Shown here: positions 52,537 to 61,150 of the stretch, piece after piece | Numbering within the stretch: the stretch's first letter is position 1 | Layout: the number at the start of each line of letters is the position of its first letter | Source of the DNA: Salimicrobium halophilum | GTDB lineage: Bacteria; Bacillota; Bacilli; Bacillales; Halobacillaceae | Assembly: GCF_900100295.1 (NCBI RefSeq) | Contig: NZ_FNEV01000010.1 | Location: forward strand, 1 to 64,000 | Length of the DNA: 64,000 nt | Direction of reading: 5' to 3' | Translations under genes and position numbers: made by a program | The notes under the pieces: generated by a model | What the model saw: the letters and a program-made list of their open reading frames with translations, nothing else | The model's database searches: none | Told to the model about the DNA's origin: nothing

Positions 52537-52553
52537 TGTTAGATAAGTTAACA
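52537..52553 (+). promoter_or_regulatory. TnrA/GlnR box 2 (repressor position)
   Basis: TGTTAGATAAGTTAACA also matches TGTNAN7TNACA exactly. It lies downstream of the transcription start, a position that fits repression, perhaps by GlnR. Confidence 0.8.
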
Positions 52554-52570
52554 CTTAAGGAGGAGTTCCA

Positions 52571-52912
52571 TTGAAAAAGATTGAAGCGATCATTCGTCCT
52601 GAAGCTTTTCAGACGTTACGACATCAGCTGGATCAGGTTGGTGTGAAAGGATTGACTGTTTCGGAAGTCGCAGGCTGTGGCCAGCAGAAAGGAAAGGAAG
52701 GGATTTTTCGGGGAACAAGGTATGAAATCAAACTGTATCCGAAAGTGAAGGTTGAAATGGTTGTCGATGATCACGAAATCGACCCCATCGTGGAAATCAT
52801 TATGGATACATGTACGACAAACGAAACGGGAGATGGCAAGATTTTCGTTACGGCAGTCGAGGAAGTATACCGGATCAGAACCGCAGAAAAAGGAAAAGCC
52901 GCACTTATCTAA
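52571..52912 (+). CDS. glnK: PII nitrogen regulatory protein (GlnB/GlnK family)
   Basis: A 113-residue PII protein. The start is KKIEAIIRPEAFQTL, the T-loop region is GQQKGKEGIFRGTRY, and PKVKVEMVVDDHEIDPIVEII is the usual B-loop approach. The residue where enteric PII has the uridylylated Tyr51 is Phe here, so control by uridylylation is unlikely, as generally in Bacillus. The TTG start follows AAGGAGGAG. It is encoded just before its partner AmtB. Confidence 0.93.
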   Translation: MKKIEAIIRPEAFQTLRHQLDQVGVKGLTVSEVAGCGQQKGKEGIFRGTRYEIKLYPKVKVEMVVDDHEIDPIVEIIMDTCTTNETGDGKIFVTAVEEVYRIRTAEKGKAALI

Positions 52913-52942
52913 AATACTTATTACGGAAAGGTGATTGAACTG

Positions 52943-54322
52943 ATGAAAAAAATTATCCCGTTATCTTTATTGTCCATATCAGGGTTTCCAGTAGTCGCAA
53001 GTGCCCAGACCGTTTCTCCCGAAGCCGCCATCGCTTCCATCGACATGGCATGGGTCATGATCGCAGCATTCCTAGTCTTTTTCATGCACGCCGGATTCGC
53101 CATGGTAGAATCAGGATTCACCCGCTCCAAAAACGCCCTCAACATCCTTATGAAAAACTTCATGACAATCTCGATCGCTTCCGTTCTTTATTTCCTCGTC
53201 GGATATGGAATCATGTTCGGCACCTCTGGAGGAGGATTCATCGGAACAGACGGTTTTCTACTTAGCGGACAGGAAGATCAAATCGGCTTCTTCGTCTTCC
53301 AGGCCGTGTTTGCAGCAACTTGTGCCACTATCATCTCCGGCGCTGTCGCTGAGCGTATGAAGTTGAGCGCCTACCTGTTACTCACTCTTTTGATGACCGG
53401 ACTTATATACCCGATCGTCGGACACTGGGTATGGGGAGGAGGCTGGCTTTCAGAACTCGGTTTCGTAGACTTCGCCGGCTCTACCGTCGTTCATATGACA
53501 GGAGCTGTAGGTGCTCTTGCCACCGTCATGTTCCTGGGACCACGTCTCGGAAAATACACTGGAAAAACGGTGAACGTCATCCAGGGACACAACATTCCAT
53601 TAGGCGCACTCGGCGTATTCATCCTTTGGTTCGGATGGTTCGGTTTCAACGGAGGAAGCACGTTGGCAGCTGATCCTTCCCTCGTACCGGCCGTCATTGC
53701 AGCCACCCTCCTCTCCGCATCCGGAGGAGTCATCGCTTCTGCGCTTTATTCTCAGCTGAAGTTCAAACAGATCGACGCTTCTTTGACACTGAACGGTGCG
53801 CTCGCAGGCCTCGTCGGTATCACAGCAGGAGCCGCTGACATCTCCGCTGTTGGAGCGATCATTACCGGATTTATCGCAGGGATCATCCTTGTGGAAGCTG
53901 TGCAACTGTTCGATCGCGTATTCAAAATCGACGATCCTGTAGGGGCCATTGCGGTTCACGGAATATGTGGTGCCTGGGGAACGCTCGCGGTAGGACTATT
54001 TGCTACCAACGGAGGACTTTTCTACGGAGACGGCGGAGAACTGTTGTTCATCCAGACAGCCGGTGTCGTAGCAGTAGCAGCCTGGACGATGGCCGCGACG
54101 TCCATCGGTGTATTCATCATCAAACAGACCATCGGCATCCGCGTCTCCCGTCGTGAAGAAATCGCAGGTCTCGACTTTTACGAGCACGGATCTTCCGCCT
54201 ACGAATCTTCCGGCAGCATCTTTAACGAAAATACTCCACAAACCGTGGACGGTGACTTCGGCGTCGGCCTCCTGAACCGCCTCAACAGCATCGACCATGA
54301 ACAGAAAAAAGCTGTGCATTAA
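52943..54322 (+). CDS. amtB: Ammonium transporter AmtB/NrgA
   Basis: A 459-residue ammonium channel. A signal-like N-terminus (about 1-23) is followed by 11 membrane helices. Typical stretches are MIAAFLVFFMHAGFAMVESGFTRSKN, AGSTVVHMTGAVGAL, FGFNGGS and AVHGICGAWGTLAVGLF. It imports ammonium and is plugged by PII under nitrogen excess. The ATG at 52943 is preferred over GTG 52931, which overlaps the AAAGGTG ribosome site. Confidence 0.95.
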   Translation: MKKIIPLSLLSISGFPVVASAQTVSPEAAIASIDMAWVMIAAFLVFFMHAGFAMVESGFTRSKNALNILMKNFMTISIASVLYFLVGYGIMFGTSGGGFIGTDGFLLSGQEDQIGFFVFQAVFAATCATIISGAVAERMKLSAYLLLTLLMTGLIYPIVGHWVWGGGWLSELGFVDFAGSTVVHMTGAVGALATVMFLGPRLGKYTGKTVNVIQGHNIPLGALGVFILWFGWFGFNGGSTLAADPSLVPAVIAATLLSASGGVIASALYSQLKFKQIDASLTLNGALAGLVGITAGAADISAVGAIITGFIAGIILVEAVQLFDRVFKIDDPVGAIAVHGICGAWGTLAVGLFATNGGLFYGDGGELLFIQTAGVVAVAAWTMAATSIGVFIIKQTIGIRVSRREEIAGLDFYEHGSSAYESSGSIFNENTPQTVDGDFGVGLLNRLNSIDHEQKKAVH

Positions 54323-54326
54323 AGAG

Positions 54327-54507
54327 AAAAGCGGAACTACCCCTCTTAAAAACAATTTGCGGTACACTCAAGAAAACTAAACTTCCACGAGTGTACCGCA
54401 AAAATATTTGAGAACCACTCAGAAATCCAGAACGCTCCTGAGCGTACCGATTCAAGAGAAACAGACCGCTCACAGGAAAAATCCCTGCGTGAGTGTACCG
54501 CAAACGC
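54327..54507 (+). repeat. Truncated family A left end plus family B hairpin array
   Basis: AAAAGCGGAACTACCCCTCTT is the A left end. The first B module is a 14-bp perfect inverted repeat TTTGCGGTACACTC / GAGTGTACCGCAAA (54356-54369 and 54389-54402). Two further modules end in TGAGCGTACCGATTCAAG and GTGAGTGTACCGCAAA. Confidence 0.82.
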
Positions 54508-54561
54508 AGCTACACAAAACACCCAAACAAGGGCCAAGAGAAGAAAGCTCCGAACATACAA

Positions 54562-54599
54562 AAACCCCCGGGTTCCCAAAAGGACACCCAGGGGTTTTT
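54562..54599. terminator. Terminator downstream of the UDG-like gene
   Basis: Hairpin AAACCCCCGGGT / ACCCAGGGGTTT (imperfect), with T runs on both strands. Confidence 0.78.
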
Positions 54600-54604
54600 C
54601 ATCA

Positions 54605-55225
54605 TTACAAATAACTTTTCAATCGATCCAACGACTCATAGATGGAGTCACGAATGCCCGGATTGTAGAATACAGCAGCAGGGTGGTACAAAGGAATAAC
54701 AATATACTCCTTCTCCGAAGAAACGAAAGCATCGTTCTCCCGGTCATATGTCAGAATCGGAGTCTCCAGTTTTTCCCCGATCACTTCAGAGATTTTGCCC
54801 TTTTCATCGACAAGTCTCTGATAGGCAACACCTCCAAGAAGAAGAATCACTTTCGGATCCGCCTGTGCAATCTGAACATCAAGAAGTTCTGCGTGCGCTC
54901 GCACTTCCTTCTTGTTCGGTTTTCGATTGGCTTTCCGCTTCTCTGCAGCATTCGGCCGTTTCTCCCACTTATAAGGCCTGCTTCTTACTACACTCGTGAT
55001 GTATACATCATCCCTTGTCCATCCCAGGTAGGAAAGCTGTTTATCCAATTCCTTTCCGGCTCTCCCGGTAAAAGGCTCCCCGTCATAGACCTCATTTTCT
55101 CCCGGGGCCTCTCCGACCATTATAATATCAGCAGGTACCGGCCCTTTCCCAAGCACAAACCCTTCTGTATCAAACGGTTCTATATTCTTTTTCGCGCGTT
55201 TCATTACATCTTCCGGTATGTTCAT
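54605..55225 (-). CDS. Uracil-DNA glycosylase superfamily protein
   Basis: A 206-residue UDG-fold protein. The first motif is IIMVGEAPGENE with PFTGRAGKELD, the second VIPLYHPAAVFYN. This is the family 4/5-like arrangement, but the four cysteines of an iron-sulfur cluster are missing, so it is not a classical family 4 enzyme. Activity on uracil is inferred. The ATG at 55225 is chosen because GAGAGGTG lies 6 nt upstream and overlaps the earlier GTG. Confidence 0.82.
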   Translation of the reverse strand: MNIPEDVMKRAKKNIEPFDTEGFVLGKGPVPADIIMVGEAPGENEVYDGEPFTGRAGKELDKQLSYLGWTRDDVYITSVVRSRPYKWEKRPNAAEKRKANRKPNKKEVRAHAELLDVQIAQADPKVILLLGGVAYQRLVDEKGKISEVIGEKLETPILTYDRENDAFVSSEKEYIVIPLYHPAAVFYNPGIRDSIYESLDRLKSYL

Positions 55226-55343
55226 CGTCTTCACCTCTCCTTTGTTCTTACCCCGCTTCTCTTTCTTTAACTCTTATTGTTTTCCTTCCCCCGGAGAAAT
55301 GATTACAATTAAAAGAGCACTACATATGAAGGAAGGTACTTAC

Positions 55344-57443
55344 ATGAAAAGAATTGCTGAAACAATAGTGAAGCTGCGTACGCTCTTTTTGACTATATGG
55401 GTGGTAGCTTTTGTCCTTTTGGGTTACTTCGCTCTCGACCTGCCCTCGCTGCTTCAAGGCGATGGATTCAGAACAGACGGAGAATATGAGCAAGTCCAGG
55501 AGATACTGACGGAAGATTTCGATCGCCCTGAATCTACTATTCTCGTATTGTTTGAATCAGCAGATGAGGAAAAGATCGAAGAGACCCTATCCGATATCGA
55601 ATCGCTTGATATCGCCACTTCCATCCAGTCCCCACTGGAGATGGACAGTATGTACAAAGAAGACACCGCTTACGCTGCCGTTCATTTTGATCAGGAAAGT
55701 ACGGAACTCAAGGGAGAAATCGAAGAAATAAGAAACATCACCAAAGAAACAGATGGAGTGACGCTTACCGGAGAACCCGTCATTACTGAGGATATCAATA
55801 AGGCCAGTCAGGAAGATCTGAAAAACGCCGAACTGATCGGTTTGCCGTTCGCTCTTGTAATACTTCTATTGGCATTCGGAACCATCACCGCTTCCCTTTT
55901 GCCTCTTATCATCGGAGGTTTCACTGTGGTAGCCGGCTTTGGATTTCTTGCAATCGCGGGAGACAGCATTTCCCTGTCCGTCTTCATATTGAACATAGCA
56001 CCTATGATCGGGCTCGCCTTAAGTATCGATTTCGCGCTTCTCTTCATTAATAGATATCGGGAAGAGCTGACAAAACAATCGATCGATGACGCCCTGGCTA
56101 CGACAATCCAGACAGCAGGTCGTTCCATCATTTTCTCTGCGGTCTGTGTATTTATAGGACTTGGCGCAATGAGTATCATCGACGTGGATATTTTTCTTAA
56201 CATCGCTCTTGGAGGAACGGTGGTCATTACGCTGGCTGTGTTGACCTCTTTGACCCTCTTACCGGCGATGCTGAGACTATTGGGGCCACGCATCAATAAA
56301 TTCCGCGTGTTGCCGGCTGAAAAAGACACGATTCCAAAGTGGCGCGCTTTCGCGAAAGGTATTATGAAAAGACCGGTTATGACAGCCGTACTCTCGTTCG
56401 TCATCCTTGCCATCGGTATCATCCCTGTCACAAACATGAATGTGTCCATTCCCACTATCGACGCGCTTCCGGAAAGCTATGACTCCAGGAGTGCTTACGA
56501 AACGATTGAAGAGACATTCCTGAGTGATAGCGAAAGTACGATTTATGCCGTAACAGAACAGGACATCGATTGGCTCAGCGAAGAAGGACTGGAAGAAATG
56601 AAAGCTCATGTAGAGGACTACTCTTCTCCGGATATCGTAGACAGCGTCGACTCGCTCTATTCCGCCGCTGATGTAGAAACCGCGGAAGAACTCTACGGAG
56701 CCCTTCAAAATCCGCAAACGAAAGAAGCGCTTCAACCGGCCATCGATCAGTTCATAGCGGACGATAAATTATTACTGCCCGCGAACCTTACCGTGGCAGG
56801 CAATTCAGACGAAGCCCAGGAACTCGCCCGGGAGTGGAAGGAAGAAGAAGCACTCATCGGAGGGCAGCCGGCCTTCAACCAGGAGATTTATGATGAAATC
56901 TTCGACAAACTCCCGGCTGTGCTGACGATCATCATCGTCTCTACTTTCTTCATTCTTATGCTCGCGTTCCGCTCCATCCTCATTCCGATCAAAGCTATTC
57001 TCATGAACATTCTGGGACTCGCTTCTACGTTCGGCATCCTCGTCTGGCTGTTCCAGGGAGGACATCTTGGATTGAATGAAGCGGACATCGCTCTGATTCT
57101 TCCGGTCATCGTTTTCAGTCTCGTCTTCGGGCTAAGTATGGACTATGAAGTCTTTCTCATATCCCGTATCAGGGAATTCTATTTAGAATCGGGAGACAAT
57201 GAATTTTCGACGGTGGAAGGAGTGGCGAACACTAGTAAAATCATCACGTCCGCCGCTCTCATCATGATCGTCATAACAGGAGCTTTCGCTTTCACAGGGG
57301 TCGTCCCGGTGAAACAAATAGGCATCGGCATCGCTATCGCGATCTTCATTGATGCGACGATCATCCGACTTCTGCTCGTTCCGAGTCTGATGAAGCTGTT
57401 CGGAGGCTGGAACTGGTGGTTCCCGTTCAGCAGAAATAAATAA
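55344..57443 (+). CDS. MMPL/RND-family transporter (YdfJ-like)
   Basis: A 699-residue membrane protein in two halves. Each half has one N-terminal helix, a soluble external domain (about 35-170 and 375-530), and a block of helices. Family motifs: FALLFINRYREEL and LSMDYEVFLISRIREFY. MMPL proteins export lipids or hydrophobic compounds; the substrate is unknown. The start at 55344 follows AAGGAAGG. External loops are strongly acidic. Confidence 0.88.
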   Translation: MKRIAETIVKLRTLFLTIWVVAFVLLGYFALDLPSLLQGDGFRTDGEYEQVQEILTEDFDRPESTILVLFESADEEKIEETLSDIESLDIATSIQSPLEMDSMYKEDTAYAAVHFDQESTELKGEIEEIRNITKETDGVTLTGEPVITEDINKASQEDLKNAELIGLPFALVILLLAFGTITASLLPLIIGGFTVVAGFGFLAIAGDSISLSVFILNIAPMIGLALSIDFALLFINRYREELTKQSIDDALATTIQTAGRSIIFSAVCVFIGLGAMSIIDVDIFLNIALGGTVVITLAVLTSLTLLPAMLRLLGPRINKFRVLPAEKDTIPKWRAFAKGIMKRPVMTAVLSFVILAIGIIPVTNMNVSIPTIDALPESYDSRSAYETIEETFLSDSESTIYAVTEQDIDWLSEEGLEEMKAHVEDYSSPDIVDSVDSLYSAADVETAEELYGALQNPQTKEALQPAIDQFIADDKLLLPANLTVAGNSDEAQELAREWKEEEALIGGQPAFNQEIYDEIFDKLPAVLTIIIVSTFFILMLAFRSILIPIKAILMNILGLASTFGILVWLFQGGHLGLNEADIALILPVIVFSLVFGLSMDYEVFLISRIREFYLESGDNEFSTVEGVANTSKIITSAALIMIVITGAFAFTGVVPVKQIGIGIAIAIFIDATIIRLLLVPSLMKLFGGWNWWFPFSRNK

Positions 57444-57452
57444 TCATCTAAA

Positions 57453-57480
57453 AAAAGAGCTGCCCGCGGGCAGCTCTTTT
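57453..57480. terminator. Bidirectional terminator
   Basis: Hairpin AAAAGAGCTGCCC / GGGCAGCTCTTTT between convergent genes. Confidence 0.85.
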
Positions 57481-57487
57481 CTGTAAG

Positions 57488-58480
57488 CTATTTCAATTGG
57501 AAAGAAACAAACGTAACTACGAAATAAAGCACTACAATCAACAAAGAAGGAACGATATACGTAAAGCGATATTTCGGCTTCTTTCTTGAAATACTGACGA
57601 GAAACAACAGAACAAAAACAATCGAAGCGATGGCGATGATGATATTCACGGGACTGGACTCGCTATAAAGATTTCCCCGGAAGTACATGATATCGGTAAT
57701 CGCCAGAATCAGTATGTTGAATGCGTTACTACCAATCAGGGAACTTATGGCCAGGTTGTAGTTCTTCATCTTGAGCGCCGTCCCTACACTTGAAGCATCA
57801 GGAAGCGACGTACTGATGGCCACGAGGAACGCCCCTATAAAAGAGGAGCCGAGTCCCGTGATTTTTGCAATCTCTTCTGCAGTGATGGTCAGGATGCTCC
57901 CCATAATCATGATAGCTACCGCTAATGCGGTGAATCGCGTCACGACCTGTTTGTACGTATATTCGCGGTATCGTTCCTTCTTCTTTTCATTCTTCACCTT
58001 TCTTCCCTGATACTCCGTACGTTTATTGATCAACTGACCTCCAATAAAGTAAAGGAGAAGCAGAAAGATTGAAGAATAACTGATGTGTAACAGATGAGTC
58101 GGTAAAGGGAAAGAGACAGCTACGATGACGATCATTGTCAGCAATATGACGAGATACGCATACAATTTACTCTCTATCGTTGTCTGAGTCATAATCTGGT
58201 GCTTACGGTAAATCAAATCAAACACGGCCAGACCGAGCAGATTGAAAAGGTTGCTTCCTATCAGATTACCTACAGCAAGACCCGGGGTATCGATAATGAC
58301 GGCTGTGACACTCGATGTAAGTTCCGGTAAAGAGATGGCTACTCCGATTATCACCCCGACAAAGGCGGAGGTCGCTTTCGTTTTCTCTTTTACTGCATCC
58401 CCGAACACAGCCAGATTGGAAGCTATGAAAAACGTAGCGATTGCAGAAACCAAGAACCCTATAAACACCAGAACTGCCAT
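57488..58480 (-). CDS. Sodium/calcium exchanger family membrane protein (CaCA)
   Basis: A 330-residue antiporter with ten or eleven helices. The two alpha-repeats are GVAISLPELTSSVTAVIID ... GNLIGSNLFNLLGLAVFDL and VAISTSLPDASSVGTALKM ... SSLIGSNAFNILILAITDI. The first repeat retains Glu and the second has Asp, as in several cation/Ca antiporters. The ion is not certain. It ends an apparent three-gene operon with the carotenoid and methyltransferase genes. Confidence 0.87.
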   Translation of the reverse strand: MAVLVFIGFLVSAIATFFIASNLAVFGDAVKEKTKATSAFVGVIIGVAISLPELTSSVTAVIIDTPGLAVGNLIGSNLFNLLGLAVFDLIYRKHQIMTQTTIESKLYAYLVILLTMIVIVAVSFPLPTHLLHISYSSIFLLLLYFIGGQLINKRTEYQGRKVKNEKKKERYREYTYKQVVTRFTALAVAIMIMGSILTITAEEIAKITGLGSSFIGAFLVAISTSLPDASSVGTALKMKNYNLAISSLIGSNAFNILILAITDIMYFRGNLYSESSPVNIIIAIASIVFVLLFLVSISRKKPKYRFTYIVPSLLIVVLYFVVTFVSFQLK

Positions 58481-58496
58481 AATGAAATACCCCTAA

Positions 58497-59981
58497 CTAT
58501 TGTTGTTTACTTTTAATCAGATCCGCCGTCAGCTGGCCTGACAACGTGACCATCGGCACCCCTCCTCCTGGATGCGTGGAACCTCCGGCAAAATAGAGGT
58601 TATCGTACACTGCACTTTGGGCAGGAACTTTGAACCCGCCGTTGCTCTTTTTATCGGCCGCAATTCCGTAGATGGATCCGCCGTTAGCCCCGTACAAGGA
58701 CTCGAGATCTTCGGGAGCAAACTGATATTCGAACTCTATGGAGTCTTCCAGGCCATCAAGTCCCATACGTTCCAGTTTTTCAAGAACCGTTTTTCTGTAA
58801 GACTCCCAGTCCCAATCTTTTCTCTTCTTGTTTTTCAGTGGTGGGACGTGGGTGAGAACGAACAGGTTGTCCTTCCCTTCCGGAGCCTGGGTATCATCCG
58901 AGCGCGAAGAGACCCCGATGTATACGGTAGGATCGTCTGCCGGTCTCCCCTTGTCGAAAATTTCATTGAATTCCTTTTCCGGATCTTCGGAGAAGAAGAA
59001 GTTGTGGTGATCGAGCTGATCGAACTTCTTATCTGTACCGAGCAACAATACTAGCCCGGATACGGTCGGTTCAAATTTCTTCTCCAGCTGCTTCGCTTCT
59101 TTCTTCCCTTTCTTGGACCCATCCAGATAACGATACGTCGGAATCGCTTCAAGGTTGGAGACGACGAGATCCGCCGCAATCGGTCCTCTATCGGTTTCTA
59201 CGCCGGTCACTCTCTTTCCATCAGTCACCAGATGAGAGACGGGTGTTTCAAGCTGAACATCGACCTTCAACTCTTCCATCACTTTCCCCATCGCTTCGGC
59301 AATCTTGTACATACCACCCTTTACATAGTGGATGCCGAGACCCAACTGTACATAAGCGAGCTGATTCAGGATGGCAGGCGACGAATATGGATTCGATCCG
59401 ACATACATGACAAGAAAATTGAACAACTGTTCCAAATGCTTATTATTAAAATGCTCATGTGTCGATTTTGCGACAGTCTTCAACGGATCCATCTGCATCA
59501 ACTCTTTGAACGTGTGGTGCTTTTTCAAGTCACTTAAGTCAGCAATGCTGTATTTGTAGAAGCTCTTCATACATAGCTCGTACATATCCTGACTGTAGGA
59601 AAGGAAGCTTGTCAGAGAACTATTCGGGTGCTCGGTCACTTTCGACATTTCTTCGAGCATCGTCGGCAGGTCACTGGTCACGTCCACCTGTTTTCCATCT
59701 TCGAAAAATGTGCGCCACTGAGGCTCGACCCTTTCGATTGTTATGTAGTCATGGATGTCGCGATGAACACTTTCGAATAATTGCTCGAGAACCCAGGGCA
59801 TCGTGAGAATCGAAGGTCCCGTGTCAAAAGTGAATCCCTTCCCGGATCTCTGGTTCAGTTTTCCGCCTATGTTTTCATTCTTTTCGAGAAGCGTCACATC
59901 ATATCCGTCCGCTTTCAGTCTGATGGCAGTCGACATACCGCCAAGGCCTGCCCCTACTACTACCGCTTTTTGCTTTACCAT
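58497..59981 (-). CDS. Phytoene desaturase family protein (CrtI/CrtN-like)
   Basis: A 494-residue FAD enzyme. The dinucleotide motif is VVGAGLGGMSTAIRLKADGYDVTLLEKN, followed by FTFDTGPSILTMP, and the C-terminal FAD contact is FAGGSTHPGGGVPMVTLSGQLTADLI. Such enzymes desaturate or oxidise C30/C40 carotenoids. Only one copy is present and no CrtM synthase is seen here, so whether it is a desaturase or a terminal oxidase cannot be decided. GGAGGTG precedes the ATG. Confidence 0.88.
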   Translation of the reverse strand: MVKQKAVVVGAGLGGMSTAIRLKADGYDVTLLEKNENIGGKLNQRSGKGFTFDTGPSILTMPWVLEQLFESVHRDIHDYITIERVEPQWRTFFEDGKQVDVTSDLPTMLEEMSKVTEHPNSSLTSFLSYSQDMYELCMKSFYKYSIADLSDLKKHHTFKELMQMDPLKTVAKSTHEHFNNKHLEQLFNFLVMYVGSNPYSSPAILNQLAYVQLGLGIHYVKGGMYKIAEAMGKVMEELKVDVQLETPVSHLVTDGKRVTGVETDRGPIAADLVVSNLEAIPTYRYLDGSKKGKKEAKQLEKKFEPTVSGLVLLLGTDKKFDQLDHHNFFFSEDPEKEFNEIFDKGRPADDPTVYIGVSSRSDDTQAPEGKDNLFVLTHVPPLKNKKRKDWDWESYRKTVLEKLERMGLDGLEDSIEFEYQFAPEDLESLYGANGGSIYGIAADKKSNGGFKVPAQSAVYDNLYFAGGSTHPGGGVPMVTLSGQLTADLIKSKQQ

Positions 59982-59997
59982 TCACAGCACCTCCATG

Positions 59998-60531
59998 TTA
60001 ATAGAAAAAAGGAATAAGTCGATATCTTTTTTTGCACCATTGTACATACATGTTCCCGTGTTGTCCCACCAGCATCGCTTCTTCCAGGCGAATTCTATAG
60101 AGAAGACTCGCCCCGACTGCCAGCATCCCGATGATGAACCCTGCCACACTCCCATTGCTCAGAGCGAATCCGGCAGTGATACTCAACAGGCCCGTGTATA
60201 AGGGGTGGCGCAATACCCTGTACGGCCCAGTACTGACGAGATGACTACCTTCCGATACGCTGACATTCCTTGTGAATTGCTCTTTGAGGTGAATGATCCC
60301 CCAAAGTCTCAAGCCCACTCCGAGCCCATACAAAACAATTCCTGCCCATCTTACCGGAGGAGCCATTACTGTCCAGGGGTCCAGCCACATAATGAACAAG
60401 ATAGAAACCAGTATTGCCAAAAAGATATACCAAAATGACCTTCTCTCCGTCTTTTCAGAAGCGGGTGAGGAAAAAAACAGAAATTCCGCTATCCAAACCA
60501 GAGAGATTATACCGAAGACAATCTCAATCAT
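59998..60531 (-). CDS. Isoprenylcysteine carboxyl methyltransferase-like membrane protein
   Basis: A 177-residue protein with four or five helices. The C-terminal half shows GSHLVSTGPYRVLRHPLYTGLLSITAGFAL and a final EEAMLVGQHG pattern, as in the ICMT/PEMT-like methyltransferases. The substrate is unknown. It precedes the carotenoid gene by 16 bp, so it may modify a carotenoid end group (inference only). Confidence 0.82.
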   Translation of the reverse strand: MIEIVFGIISLVWIAEFLFFSSPASEKTERRSFWYIFLAILVSILFIMWLDPWTVMAPPVRWAGIVLYGLGVGLRLWGIIHLKEQFTRNVSVSEGSHLVSTGPYRVLRHPLYTGLLSITAGFALSNGSVAGFIIGMLAVGASLLYRIRLEEAMLVGQHGNMYVQWCKKRYRLIPFFY

Positions 60532-60651
60532 ACACCACGCTCCTGACTATGACCGGTTCCTTCACCTTTCCCTAAAGAGATTCATTACAAACCTTTCCTT
60601 TGCAACGGAAAGGACTCATACGTATGATCAAAAGAAAGGAGGGGCGATTCC

Positions 60652-60807
60652 ATGACTTTGCTCTATTCACTCGGCATCATTCTAACTATTCTGGCCACCT
60701 ATTATATTATTTTCCGTAAACTTACGAAGAAAAGCTATATCATATTTGCGAGCATTGTGTTCTTTTACTTCCTGCTCCTCGTACTTAGTCCGTGGCTACT
60801 CTTCTGA
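60652..60807 (+). CDS. 51-residue two-helix membrane protein
   Basis: A short gene with AAAGGAGGGG before the ATG. The product is two hydrophobic helices (about 4-19 and 27-49) separated by RKLTKKS. No family is recognised. It lies divergent from the ICMT-like gene. Confidence 0.6.
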   Translation: MTLLYSLGIILTILATYYIIFRKLTKKSYIIFASIVFFYFLLLVLSPWLLF

Positions 60808-60818
60808 AAGCCGCCTAC

Positions 60819-60853
60819 GCAAAAAAAAGCGAGCCCGCTTTCAAGGCTCGCTT
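60819..60853 (-). terminator. Terminator of the 72-residue membrane protein gene
   Basis: Minus-strand hairpin AAGCGAGCC / GGCTCGCTT followed by TTTTTT. Confidence 0.82.
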
Positions 60854-61070
60854 ACCTGTTTCGGGAGCGGTTGATCGCTTCCCGGATATGATAGAGCTCT
60901 GCAAACATCGCTGCTGCAAATACAAGCAGCATACTTAGCAGAACAGAAATGATGAATATCGAACCATCAAGACCGAATCCGAGAACTCCTGCAAACCCGA
61001 TCAGGGCTCCTACGATAAGACCTATAGCTGAAAATAATACGATTTTCTGAAACGTCAGCGAATAAAACAT
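60852..61070 (-). CDS. 72-residue two-helix membrane protein
   Basis: A short hydrophobic protein with two helices (about 8-31 and 36-57) and a basic end with HIREAINRSRNR. Not recognised. It faces the plus-strand 51-residue gene and shares the intergenic terminator region. Its stop lies at the edge of the terminator stem. Confidence 0.65.
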   Translation of the reverse strand: MFYSLTFQKIVLFSAIGLIVGALIGFAGVLGFGLDGSIFIISVLLSMLLVFAAAMFAELYHIREAINRSRNR

Positions 61071-61150
61071 GACTTCACCTCATTTGTAAACTGGACTCTT
61101 ACGTATACTTTCCCCTAAAGCGTCCATCACAAAACCGGAGTTTGCCCTCA

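Noticed and set aside
60293-60655. 120-codon plus-strand frame overlapping the ICMT-like gene
   Set aside because: Most of it is antisense to the methyltransferase, and it ends where the well-supported 51-residue gene begins.
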